A DNA stretch of 64,000 nt from Hymenopellis radicata (taxonomy: Eukaryota; Basidiomycota; Agaricomycetes; Agaricales; Physalacriaceae), in contig JADNRX010000299.1 in assembly GCA_015501595.1 (NCBI GenBank), forward strand, positions 1 to 64,000, in the 5' to 3' direction. The position numbers were made by a program, and so were the translations under genes. The first letter of the stretch is position 1. The number at the start of each line of letters is the position of its first letter. Under the pieces are notes generated by a model. It was not told the origin of the DNA. It searched no databases and was given only the letters and a program-made list of their open reading frames with translations. This document shows, one piece after another, positions 33,410 through 44,034 of this stretch.

Positions 33410-34560
33410 GTATAGGTGCGCCACGGCCATCAAGGTAAAAGCCGCACCTGTTGCTCGCTGAGTGACCTCAAATTTAGATACACTGCACACGACTGGTACT
33501 TAATGCAGGGATCTAAAACACACGATAAGGCCAATTACAAGCAAAGGGTATATAGGAATGGTGCTAGGCATAACCCCATTAACAAACGAGACCTCTTCGA
33601 ATGGCCGTGTGAAATTAACCTTCTTGCTGAACATTCAGTCCCGTGGCGCGAAATCAATTGGGGACATGTACGACGGCACGTTTAAATTCGTGTTCTCAAG
33701 CGCCTCAACAAAAGCCGGCAGTGTACCAATAAGGGAAACTCGTAAACCATCGCTAGACTCGCTCACCCGGGGGGGCTGGGATGCTGGATTCACAGCCAGA
33801 CTGGTGCCTTGAAGATGCAGCGATGACATCGCGTTCATACGAAAGAACCGCCGCGAAGACTTTATCAAACTCCCGAATACCTACCCAAAACGTGAGGGTC
33901 CATGACGACGGGAATCGGCGGCGCGTCATGGAAGTGCCAATGCTCGCGCGCCTCGTTTGAGTACACGAGTCCGTTCGTCAACTTGCCGATGAATACCAAG
34001 CACCATGGAAATCCTAACCGTATCCCACGCCCATCGAAGTAAAGCGGCACCTGCTGCTCGCCGAGTCCTATCAAGTCATCCACACTGGTAACGCCCGGAT
34101 CTAGTACATAACCTGGTTAAGAAAGATCCAGGTGAATAGAAACGGCACGTACGGTCCTACCTTCACAAACGCGAACGCGCATGAAATTGACGTTCAGCCA
34201 TATCAAGAGCGAGCTGTGAGACATGCACGTTCAACGCGGATCCAAGTTTGGCGCTTGAGGTTCATATTCCTGCCAGCACTGGCGGTGTACCAGCTAAATA
34301 AACAAATAAACCGCCCCCTGTGGTGGCGGAATTCCAGAAAATACTGGATTCAAGGCAAGATTTTGTTGTGCTGAAAACGCAGCAATGACATCGCGTTCAT
34401 ACGAAAGGACAGCCGCCAAGACATTATCAGTTATCAAACTCCCCGGACTGCAGAACGTGAGGGTCCATGACGGCGGGCATCGGCTGAGACAGCGGCGAGC
34501 AAGAGGTTTGCATGGTCCACATCCTCGCTGGTGGGGACGGTCGGGCAGAGTATAAGAGTG
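33410..34560. repeat. Degenerate tandem duplication of about 0.6 kb
   Basis: Blocks recur in the same orientation: CATCGAAGTAAAGCGGCACC at about 34030 versus a close match at 33428; GACATCGCGTTCATACGAAA at 33823-33850 and 34386-34410; CGTGAGGGTCCATGACG at 33892-33908 and 34457-34473. The left unit keeps an open gene on the minus strand and the right unit does not. Confidence 0.65.
33635..34083 (-). CDS. Hypothetical protein, two exons, about 120 aa
   Basis: Exon 1 starts at ATG 34083 (MDDLIGLGEQQVPLYFDGRG) and ends PPIPVVMDPHVL; a canonical intron (GTAGGT to TTCAAG, about 33812-33888) is followed by TSLAVNPASQPPRVSESSDG and a stop at 33635. The junction keeps frame. The family is not recognised. 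A damaged repeat of the same gene lies directly upstream (34427-34711, minus), where MPAVMDPHVL is still readable. It may itself be a fragment. Confidence 0.4.
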
Positions 34561-34783
34561 GCGGGAGGGACAACGGGAACCTGTATAAGAAGGGCGGCCA
34601 TTTGGTCTGAACCATCAATTCAAACTCCGACACGTGCAATAGCTCAAAGACCATTTCTTCTTGCAAGAGGTCGATGGAACGTTGACATGGCAACACTCGA
34701 TGAGTACACATCCTCTCCTACATTCCCGGATACATCAGCATACATACACACAATCTGTACAACATTCGCATCCTTTCCTTTCT

Positions 34784-37081
34784 TCATACAAGCTCCAAAT
34801 CCTGCAAACCCCATTAACCAAAACACCAAACCCACAAAACAAAAAAAAACACACCTTCTCAATCAACTTTCTCGCAATCGGATGGAAGCCCATCTTGCTC
34901 CTCTCAAACGTGCTCTGCGCAAGCTTCGGATCCAGCTTATACGTGAGCCGGAACATGTCCCGGCAAAACTTCATGCGGCCCACCACCGCGCCCGTGTCCG
35001 ACCCGCTCACCCAATTCACAGCGTGCACGGCGTACTTGTCTGCAGCAGCACTAGGTCCGGCGAGTGCGACTTTGTAGAAGCGCGACCGCGTCTCGGCGTT
35101 GAGCGTACGCGCGAAGCCGTATAGCCCCGCGAGGTGGATGATGTGCAAACCGGGGAGGGGAGGCAGGGTGAGGAGTTTTTCGAGGAATACATCTGAAAAG
35201 TAAAGCATTATAATAATGGAATAAGGGTAAGAAGAATCAATTTACTCTTTTGCAATGAACTGAACGAGTCGACGTCGTGTGAGGCAAAGCTCAGTTGAGC
35301 GACTTCGGTGTCTCGGGCAGCGCCCCATTTCTCAGCGAGTTCGTACGCCTTGTCGGCAAGTGATGTATCGTATTTCATGTCAACGGGCAGCGATAGTCCC
35401 TCACCATGCAGCCATGCCTAAAGAAGGAAATTAGCATGAGTCTAAAAGATGGAGGCCGACCTACATCCCAATCAATGCTATCCAATTTCTTGATCATTTC
35501 TGCTCCACCGTGCTTCTCATAATAACCATAGAGGTGGTCTTTCCACTGATCGGTGACAATACTCTTGCCCATGAAGGTTTTAACGTAGTCCTTGATGTAG
35601 GGAAGGAAGACATCTAAACCACCGAGAGTACGCTCTAGATGGAGGATGAGGTTCGCACCCTTCTCGTACGCGACGGTACTGTACGCATCGTCGGGGTCTT
35701 CGCCACGCTCGAACTCGATTACAAGTCTCTGGTACTTGGGTTTGTTTGTGTAAAATGATAGTGCTTCCTTCAAGGATGCAGCACCAATGATGAAGGAAAA
35801 GTCGCGATCCGCAGGGGAATGGATGAAGTGCAGGAGAACACGCTCCATATACGTTGTCCAACCTTCGTTAAGCCAGAAGTGAGAAGCGTGTGCATGCGTG
35901 ACGCCGTTTCCAAAGAATGAATGGGTAAATTCGTGAGCAACGACATCCACAAGAGAACGGTCGCCAGCAAGTAAGGCTGTAGAATAGGTTAGTTGATGTA
36001 AAAGTAAATGTGGTCAACCTACTTGGAGTCAAGAATGTTAGACAAGCATTCTCCATTCCTCCGTATGGGAACGACGGCGGGAGCAAGAGGAGGTCGTACA
36101 CTCCAAACCGATAATCACCTACTAGAGCCTCCTCCTGAACGATGAAGCGCGTGGTATCCTCGCTGAATTCCCAGTACGCCGCGTCAATGAGCTCTGGCTC
36201 GGCCCACAGACCGCTGCTCCAAGTCTTTCCAGGCGGCGTCTTGAAGCCGCGGTATACAACATTTCCGGATGCAATGGCGATGAGGTAGGATGGAATGGGC
36301 ACAGGCTGACGGTACGCGTATGTGACTGCATCTTTCCCGACGGTCTTGCCACCATGCGCCGGGCCATCCGAGGGCGGAGATATGCGGATCGCAGAGAGGA
36401 GAACGGGGAGAATGGAAGTAACCATCGCTGTGTAAGTGATCTTGACGGACGGCGTGTCTACAAGCAATGAATATTGTGGCGGATATGAGCAATGTAAATG
36501 TCACCTTGAACGGGGAGGAGAGTGCGTGCGTAGATGGGCTGGCATTGGCTGAAGAGATATGGGAACGTCTTTCCCTGTGTCTGTCTGTACATCGGTCAGC
36601 TTGCATACACGGTGGACGACGACAATGAACGCACTCCTTTTCTAGCCACTGCAGCGCGATACAGCCCTCGGTCGTCGCGTACGACGTCGTTACCTGGATC
36701 TTTGACCCCGCCTTGAGGCCGTTTGGTAACGGTACGTGCAGCGCAGAGCCCATGACGGGGTGCTTGTCTTTCACCTCATACTGCGATGGGTGAGATCGTG
36801 TGCTGACTTGAGAGCGAAATACTTGCAGACACGGTGGTCCCGCCGACGTCTACGCTCTCAATCGCGAGGTCGAGCGTGTCGAATCTGGCAACTGTTCAGG
36901 CCGTGAGCTCATCGCTAGCAACGACGTACATGACTTCGGTTACCCCGTCTTTGACGACTCTAAGGTCGTGGGTCGCTGAGCCAGATATGATGCGCTTGTC
37001 CCAGTCGATGGTCCATTTCAACGAGACGTGCTCGCTGTACACGTCGAGGTAGTTGGACTGCGTCGTCGGATCGGGCGCCAT
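34784..37081 (-). CDS. LTA4H: Leukotriene A4 hydrolase-type aminopeptidase (peptidase M1)
   Basis: A zinc aminopeptidase with epoxide hydrolase activity in animals; fungal enzymes mainly trim peptides. Start MAPDPTTQSNYLDVYSEHVS at 37081. After the beta-rich domain (TSYATTEGCIALQWLEKE; QGKTFPYLFSQCQPIYARTL) the catalytic domain has the exopeptidase motif FPYGGMENACLTF, the zinc site HEFTHSFFG and, 18 residues on, the third ligand in HFWLNEGWTTYMER. The C-terminal helical domain ends FHPIARKLIEK. An intron with a poly-T tract then leads to DLELV and a stop at 34784. About nine introns of 45-60 nt; every junction tested is in frame, including a GTACGT donor at EVI/FDTLDLAIE. Cytosolic, since no signal peptide is seen. 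The normal family length is about 610-630 aa, matched here. Confidence 0.93.
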
Positions 37082-38459
37082 GATGGTACGGAACAGAGTT
37101 TGGTGTCACTTCCACTTTGGGCTCGGTCGCGATCGACGTTCTCAAGTTAACGTCAAACCACCATGTCGTTTTGGACGCTGAGCTCTACGTCTCCCGAGCG
37201 GCCTCGACACTATCTGATATCAACTTACTGGACAATCCTAGGCTTAAGATTTTGCCTCTGAATGCCATGTCCGTTATGACCACGTTTCTGAAAGATTGGA
37301 GCTCGCGAACTGAATCTAGATCGTTTTCCTGGGACGTACTGTGCCTCCCAAGTTCATTCCACGCATTAGACTGGCGATGGTTCTCCAAGAATTGACTGGA
37401 GAGTTGTAGTGACGTTCTGGGGGAATGGCGCCGCCGTGACGGAGAATAGTGCTTGTGAACACAAATCTGGCTACGGCGCCGTAAGAAATTTCTTCCAGTC
37501 ACCAATCATCAAATTCCTGACGCATTTTCTCCAGCATCCTGACTGAATCCTTACGCCATTTCTGTACTATTTTTCACTCAATCCTACCGCTCTTTTCGTT
37601 ATTAGCTGGGCTGCGGTTGGATTTCCGAGCATCCAGACGCCAAGAACAAGCATACTGCTATGAATCTCTCTGTCACCGTTCCAGACTCTTCTCCGTTTCC
37701 CGAGTAAGCGACGTATACAGAATGTGGCGCCCATATCAACCGCCACTTTGAATATTATTGTGTCGCCACGGATCCTCCCTTAACTTTACAGTCGTCTGGG
37801 CCCTCCTCTACGACGTCTATTGCACCAAAACCGCTCTATTCATCCGTTCATGTGAAAGTTCAGATCTGCCAATTGGCCACACTGTGACCGCCAAGATCAC
37901 GTCGTAATATCTCTTGCGCTGATGGGATGGAGCGAGTACGTGACGCGCATTACTATGGAGCCCGATCAACAAGTGGACGCTGACAGGTATACATGTTCGC
38001 ATGGTACTTAGGCGACTCCATGGCAATCCGGCGACTACAAGCACACTGTCGCTGCTCTCAAAACGCGTCGCCACGCCCAACTGGATTGTTTCTGGCTCTC
38101 GTCTCTCCTGGATTCTCTTGATCGTGTCGCGTGAATGGAATGGTACGCCCTTGTGTAAGTTATTTATTTAACTGTAAAAGGCGGATTGCTAAAACTTAGA
38201 TTGAGAAGGTATGTAACGCGTGTTTCGACTTGGTGACCCGCGAGGCTGATTTATTCTGGTTCAATTTTTTTGTGGAACGTCTGGGATGGCTTCGCACTCT
38301 CCTATGTCCAGCAGGCGCCTGGTCGCTCACCGCCATGGCCCGCTGAATAAGTCGAGGAATTGAAACCCCTTTGAAGCCTATAATTGAATATCATAATCAG
38401 TGACATGCTCATACTCTTCACAGTTCAAAGGCGCCTCCATGACGACGCGAGGAAACGCA
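37082..38459. other. No supported gene
   Basis: A splice-bounded block at about 37605-37706 (acceptor TTATTAG, donor CGAGTAAGC) could be an exon, reading GCGWISEHPDAKNKHTAMNL. It shares the DAKxK stretch with a zinc-finger exon, but lacks the second Cys and the His pair. Otherwise only short ORFs. Confidence 0.25.
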
Positions 38460-39290
38460 TCATGCACTGTCTGTCAAAACAGGACTAAGGATTTCTATCG
38501 CCTTCTTCCCGAATTTCTGCTGGTCCGATAGCAGACAGTCCAGCTCAAGCCGACGGGAGTGTTTTCGATCTCGCGACGCGAGTTTGGTTTTTTGTTGTTG
38601 ATAACCTTCTTTCTCAACTTCCAGATTAGGTGAGCCGACTCGGGTACCAGAATGCGCTTCATTCTTTTCTTCTCCTCGCGTCGTTGCTCTCTTGTGTGGG
38701 TTGCACACCACGATGTCGCCGATGCCAACTCGAGGGTCGTTGCCACGCCAGGTTCGCGAGATCCCAGACTTCCTGTTGCTCTAGGACAGCACATTCCGTT
38801 AGTATATGCTTCATGCTCTCTGTTCTCCACAAGTTTGACACCTTTCTCTAGCTTCGTCCCCACTTATATGACGCCAGTGTTTCCCGACGTTGTAGCCGTC
38901 ATGTACCAGCATCCACAGGAAGTATTCTGCTGATCCGCTGAAATCTCTTTTCCGTATTGACAGCCATAGTTGGTCTTGGCTCCGTGCCGCATTTCTCCGC
39001 TTAGGCTTCGAGAGCAAGGGATACATTTCTTGTTGCTTGTCAGTCTAGTTTCTCTTGGTATGTGGCTCCTTGCATCTTGATTTTTTCGTATCATCTTGTC
39101 CGCCGTTATCGCTTTTAGTTTCGCACCTCTCACTCCTAACTCAGGTGGGATCGTCGGATCCACCATGTCTGGCTGTTGTCGACGACTAGCCTCGCGACCA
39201 GTTCGTCTGCGCCGTCATTCCCGTGGTCTCCGGAATGGCCTTTGACCCATTCAAGATTGGTATCTGCGGTGCGTCGTCGAATACGGGCTA
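38460..39290 (-). mobile_element. 3' remnant of a non-LTR retrotransposon (LINE) with RNase H domain
   Basis: On the minus strand, the RNase H end reads NLEWVKGHSGDHGNDGADEL, the classical catalytic-histidine loop found in fungal and other LINEs. It is followed, across several frame changes, by LWLSIRKRDFSGSAEYFLWM, CQTCGEQ plus MKHILTECAVLEQQEVWDL (the Cys-Cys-His-Cys-like tail typical of basidiomycete elements) and VPESAHLIWKLRKKVINN. It ends LELDCLLSDQQKFGKKAIE. The reverse transcriptase and endonuclease parts are absent and at least three frameshifts are present, so it is dead and 5' truncated. Confidence 0.8.
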
Positions 39291-39535
39291 TCATCTCTTG
39301 CGTTATTAAACTATTCTGTTTCTAGATTCTGCAAATTGTACAATAATACACTTAGGAATAAAAAGACATTCCATCCAAGGTCTACTTTCGCGCATCTGGA
39401 TAGTACCCAACAGACGCCTCCACTTGGGGCGACTTGACTTTCGACGACGAGGTCGACGGATGGTAGGATCGATTACTTTTCCTCCGACTACGTCTGTCAG
39501 AAACTTACGAGAAACCAAGAAGACCGACAAACGTA
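39291..39535. other. Spacer between LINE remnant and zinc-finger gene
   Basis: A minus-strand 74-codon ORF (39530-39306) is basic (RRPRRRKSSRPKWRR) and could be leftover coding sequence, but has no motif I recognise. Confidence 0.25.
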
Positions 39536-40175
39536 CTAATCACGATGCATCTTCATATGTTCCTCCAATTCATCTCGACTATCATAGACAGCAGTGCATC
39601 CTTTAGAGTAGCACGCGTGTTTCATGGGCTTCTCGCCTCGCGCCGAAGGTTTACTGCATTGCGACATCAACACCATAACACACTGGACGAGACTTGGACT
39701 TACGCGTAGGCATAACCGTTCATCTGGTGCTGATATCCATTTAAATCGTTATAGACTCCGTGGGATGCATCGCCCGAGGCAGGACACTGACATCGTGCTC
39801 TGTCTGCTGGTGCGCACGGAGATCGTGCACGAGAAACGCTCGCCCACAGCAGACGTGTGCCATAGAGAAGTCGCGCGCGCTACAAAGTATTGAACCAGAT
39901 GCAAAAAGGAAAGGCTAATGCAACGAACTGGTCTACGTTCATGTGGTCTTGGATTTGCCGCTCATGCGGGAACACGATGGGACATCTATTGAACGGGCAC
40001 GCATATATCGTCCTAACGATGGTTCAGAACGCATGGGAAGGACTCGGATCACGATGCATACCATTGATGAGAAGGACCTCCTCGCGTCTTGATGGGTTTC
40101 AACAGGGACTAGGCAAGAACGTCAATTTACGCCCTTGCAGCGGATATGAGAGTGTCGACGAACTCGGGTAGCCAT
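39536..40175 (-). CDS. C2H2 zinc-finger protein, 142 aa, found only after splicing
   Basis: Exons 40164-40175, 40062-40108, 39937-40012, 39704-39879 and 39536-39653 add to 429 nt in one frame. Exon 1 encodes MATR, as short as in the sibling genes. Finger 1 begins TIYACPFNRC and runs to QDHMN; its last His seems lost because the intron donor lies five bases earlier than in the siblings. The middle reads GVYNDLNGYQHQMNGYAYA. A GEKP-type linker (SARGEKPMKHA) leads to finger 2, CYSKGC ... ELEEHMKMH, ending HRD. An alternative frame in exon 4 also looks finger-like (CGRAFLVHDLRAHQQTEH), so exon 4 splicing may vary. No long ORF covers this gene. A TATA box lies 39 nt before the ATG. Confidence 0.65.
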
Positions 40176-40213
40176 GATTCGAGATGGTGAGGAATCTGCA
40201 TGAGATGGCCAGG

Positions 40214-40221
40214 CTTATATA
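40214..40221 (-). promoter_or_regulatory. TATA box of the 39.5-kb zinc-finger gene
   Basis: TATATAAG on the minus strand, 39 nt before ATG 40175. Upstream, a GCTTTGTCCAGT block (plus-strand reading, about 40247-40258) and CCTTGGACC resemble the promoter block of the other zinc-finger genes. Confidence 0.6.
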
Positions 40222-40584
40222 GCGGATGGAGGTCCAAGGGTGACGCTTGCTTTGTCCAGTGGGTCTTTGTTGTAGGACCATAATACAAACCGATGTAGGC
40301 CTCGTGTTACGGGAAGTAACTTTGATCAAGGGAGTGTCAAAGAGCTGATTTTCAGAGTGCAGGACTGTTGAGACAAGGTTGAATCATGAATGGCGCCTCG
40401 GAGGCCGCGCGTTGGTCCGTGTTGTAGTGTTACAGTCAGGGAACGATTTGATGTCTAATGGCAAGTTGTGTGGCGACTATACGTGATGGTCTTGGGGTCT
40501 AATTATCAATCCGAGGAGATCGTAACTTCATTTAGTACTAGGACCAACTTTTCAAAACCCACTACTTGAAATAAAGCAATGGCC
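40222..40584. other. Intergenic between two minus-strand genes
   Basis: Holds the upstream region of the zinc-finger gene and the 3' flank of the hydrolase. No gene seen. Confidence 0.4.
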
Positions 40585-41765
40585 CTAGTACACCAGATGG
40601 TCCTTAATCCAGGACAACGATGCATGGAACGCTCCCTCCTTCGCAGCAACCTGTACAGGATCTGACTACAAACAACACCCATCAGTTACCTCAAAATACA
40701 CGCTAACTTTGTCGACTTACAGCATTAGCACGAACCTATGGCACCAACACATCAGCCGACAGTTAAACGAAATCAAAACAAAACACGTACAGTGAACCCA
40801 TGCCCAACGCCATTATATTGCAACCTCTTATACCCAGGCGGATACTGCCCCACCATCACCTCATCCGTCTCCGCGGCAAGCTCAGTCGTAAACAGCGTAT
40901 CAAATTCGGCATTGTTAATCTCAATCGGGACATGCGATTGCGCTTTCATCACCTCAAAGTCCGCTGGGACGTCGAGGAAGGATGGGTGGGACATCGTTCC
41001 TACAGTGATGGTGTTGTTCTGTACGAGGCGCGTCACGTAGAGGCCTGTACACGAATAAAGGGAGCGTCTTTAGCGGGTGTAGATGATGACTTACCACCGA
41101 TACAGTACCCGGCTGCGACGAACTGGGTTACGCCGTACGATTTGAGCTCATCTATGACTGCGAGAAGCAACGGTGTGGTCACGTTCTCCCCGTGGGCAGG
41201 AAGCCATGGAACGTAGTCTGCACCTATGGGGAGCGCATCTCCGAAGAGGTAGTCGGGCGCGTAGGTCTGAGAGGAAGTGTTAGTTGTTGTTGTTCGGAAC
41301 TTAGCACGGAACTTAGCACGGTAGAAGCGTACAGCAAAGCCCGCTGCGGCCCATTGGTCTGCCTAGAAGGAATGAGCTAGGTATAGTAGGCAAGGGCTAC
41401 TACTAGCTAGCTAGCTTACCAGAACCTGAGAAGAAATACGGGTATTAGTACGAGGGCACGTTTATTGACATACACGTACAAGGTTATCCGGAGACGGCAG
41501 ACCATAGACATCTGCCCAGATATCAACAAACGGTCAACAACGCAACGAAAGAAAAGCACCTACCCGTCAAAAACAACAACGCCACTCTCGGATCGTACCG
41601 ACCCTCCGGAAGCGTCACATACGTTAAAACGCCATTAATCGTAACGTTCTTTCCTTTAGGCTCCACGTCAATCTTCGTGTCAAAGAAATGCGTCACAGGC
41701 GGCAGAGCACGGGCAGACACCAAAGAAAGCGCAGCGGAAACTACGAAGGCGAGTGCAAGACGCAT
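40585..41765 (-). CDS. Secreted dienelactone hydrolase-family protein
   Basis: An alpha/beta hydrolase of the dienelactone hydrolase family, which uses Cys rather than Ser as nucleophile; natural substrate unknown here. A signal peptide is likely (MRLALAFVVSAALSLVSARA). Exon 1 (41564-41765) ends LLFLT; exon 2 (41480-41511) gives DVYGLPSPDNL; a 6-nt microexon (41420-41425) gives VL; then ADQWAAAGFA, YAPDYLFGDALPIGADYVPW, and GVTQFVAAGYCIGGLYVTRL with the nucleophile motif G-Y-C-I-G-G. The end is NGVGHGFTVRANASDPVQVA, with the catalytic His in HGF, followed by AKEGAFHASLSWIKDHLVY. About eight exons. The decayed copy at 22.6 kb confirms several exon borders. The intron after the microexon contains a GCTA tetranucleotide run. 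Confidence 0.85.
41420..41425 (-). other. 6-nt microexon in the hydrolase gene
   Basis: GTTCTG flanked by CAG upstream and GTAAGC downstream. Including it joins PSPDNL to ADQWAAAGF with Val-Leu and matches the spacing of the family. Skipping it keeps the frame but removes two residues. Confidence 0.6.
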
Positions 41766-42561
41766 GATGTCCTAGCCTGAGGAGACAAGAGAGCAGAGGA
41801 GAACGCCTTATATAGCGCGCAGGTAGGCAGAATAATATGCCTCAGATGTATCATGAACCACCGGTTTGTAATGGGCGCTGGGCGCTGAGAAAGCGACATT
41901 GGAATTTATCTTCTCCCTCCTGGGGCCGCACTGGTCGGGGCTACGGCTATATGGCTTAGTGGAAGACGTATTTCGGCCAGGAGGAGGAGGGAGAAGGAAA
42001 ACGCCGATCACACATGGAGGATGTGAGAAGAGTTGCGGGATTTGCGTGGGTCCGGGGGTTCCACGATGGCCTGGTCTTCGGCCATGCACGGCTATGGTGG
42101 CTACTTATAACGGCTGGCGACTTATTCAGCTCATTCAGCGACAAAGCAAGCTGCGACCGGACAGGTACACGGGATACCCGCGATTCTGCGTATAAACCTC
42201 ACCTGTTTTTGCTACTTGAATTTGCAACCATCTTGGTTGTTGAAGCCAAGTTTCCTTTTCAGTAACAGCTTCAAACCGCATACTCTGCGCGCGTTCACAG
42301 AGGAAATATTGATTGCTACAGGTAGAATTTAACATATCGACAGCAGGTTTACACAGCACAAATACACGACGAGTCCAACCGGATATGAGAAAAAAAATTA
42401 TTAGAACAAGTAAGAAAACGAATTAAATGATAACAAATTACGGTAGGCAGGAGAGAGTCCCTGGAACGACAGTTACAGTACAAAGCATAATGCGTCGTGA
42501 AAAGAGGGTAGTCATAAAGGACATGATAATGCGTTCGTTGCTTGCAACGGTTTTGTGGAGT
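41766..42561. other. Intergenic
   Basis: Upstream region of the hydrolase (TATATAGCG-like element near 41810, minus strand) and downstream flank of the acidic protein. Plus-strand ORFs of 83-98 codons lack motifs. Confidence 0.4.
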
Positions 42562-43487
42562 CTATACTGATACTGGCGGGAATATGATTAGTACATTAGA
42601 TGGAGGAGGCGGGGAAGAAGCATACCATGAGATGAGATGCTCAGACACGGCGGATAGGCTGAACCCAGCTCTTTCGGCAGTACTAGAGGAGCGGGTTGTC
42701 AACAGCTGAACAACCATAACGATGTTTCGCCTCACCCTAGGCTGCTTCGCCGCCAACGCGACATCCATATCGTCGTCCATCAGAATAGACTTGCGCTTGA
42801 TCCGGATCATAAGCGGAGACGACTCCTACAAACACCAGTCAATCATTGATGCCACCAAAAGAAGGAAAGCATAGACATACTGGAGTCAACAGCTCGCCAT
42901 AACTCTCCTCGCTGGAAGGATAATAAAGCGCATCGTCCGCAGCGTATATCGGCACCGACTCTGAACCCGAGGAGGACGAAGAAGAATCCATATCATCATC
43001 ATCTTCCTCCTCGTCATCCGCCATAAAGTCGATATCCTCAAACCACGAGCTCGTCGCCTCAACCGGAACATCCTGCGGCGACGATGCAGACACATACGCC
43101 GCCCACCGACTAATGTCGGGAGCAACGATGCGCGGGGCTCGGGGTAGATCACCGACGACGCTGCATGCACTGGGGGACTGTAGGGTTGACAGTGGCGTCA
43201 ATCACCGGCAGCGGGTCAACGGAAACAAAGCGCTGTGGGCACTCGACCGCAGCGGCGGTGTTCAGCGCGAGCTTGAGGCGCTGAGCGTGTCTCCGGGCGT
43301 GCAAGGTCGGGCGGATGCGCTCGGAGTGCTGGTCCGCGAGGCCCTCGTAGCGTGCCTTTGTGACGCGGAGCCGCATTTTGATGTCGAGGAAGGTCGCGCG
43401 GGGAATCGGCTGAGGCGACTTTCGTGGCTCGTTGGAAGGGAAAGGGCAGGGCGGGAGATCCGAAGGGCGAGTGAGGTAGTAAGGCAT
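42562..43487 (-). CDS. Acidic, probably nuclear hypothetical protein
   Basis: Exon 1 from ATG 43487 (MPYYLTRPSDLPPCPFPSNE) is basic and helical (LDIKMRLRVTKARYEGLADQ). A second frame from about 43170 reads DLPRAPRIVAPDISRWAAYV, then an acidic run (ADDEEEDDDDMDSSSSSSGS) and SSEESYGELLTP. A normal intron (about 42828-42884) leads to ESSPLMIRIKRKSILMDDDM. Joining exon 1 to the acidic frame needs an unusually short 28-nt intron (GTGATT to CTACAG) or a one-base correction. I do not recognise the family; composition suggests a nuclear or chromatin-associated protein, which is inference only. Confidence 0.5.
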
Positions 43488-44034
43488 CTTTGGAGAGGAT
43501 TAACGAAGTATAAGGGTTGTGTACGAGTAGTTGCTTTAGTATGAAACGGATGGAAAGTAGTCGTTGAGCCCGTGTATAGATAGTGGTGGGTGGCGTGAAA
43601 GGAGAGGCGTTAATCGTTGAGATCCACGCGCAGCGTGGGTGGAGAACAAAGAGAAAGAAGGAAACCGGTAGCTGGAGACAAACGCCCATTCTCATGGGAG
43701 CTTATGTATCATCAGGACCCTTGGACCCACAAAAGCTGATAAGCGCCTAAAAAGAACAAAAGATGCATCTCTTTCGGGATGTGTTATTGTTCTTTCACCT
43801 CAATGAGGGTGAAAGGGACGACGGATAACGGCCGGCGGAGAACATAGGTGCACACATTCTCGAGAACAAGGACACTTGACATTCCTGGAAAATCAGACCG
43901 AAAACAGAAGGCCAGGTCCAGATGGAAGGAAGAAAGAAGTGAGCTCGCTTACCAGACCACTGCCATTTTGGGAATCGCTTTTGTTTTTCGGCATCCGCCA
44001 TGATATCACGTGTGCTACGTTTCCTTTTGCGATC
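43488..44034. other. Divergent intergenic region
   Basis: Lies between the acidic-protein gene (minus) and RPA12 (plus). No gene and no clear TATA element, as expected for a housekeeping promoter. Confidence 0.4.

Noticed and set aside
37605..37706. Exon-like block as a sixth zinc-finger copy
   Set aside because: Shares DAKxK and a GGGCTGC stretch with the family, but lacks the second Cys, the His pair and a recognisable promoter block.
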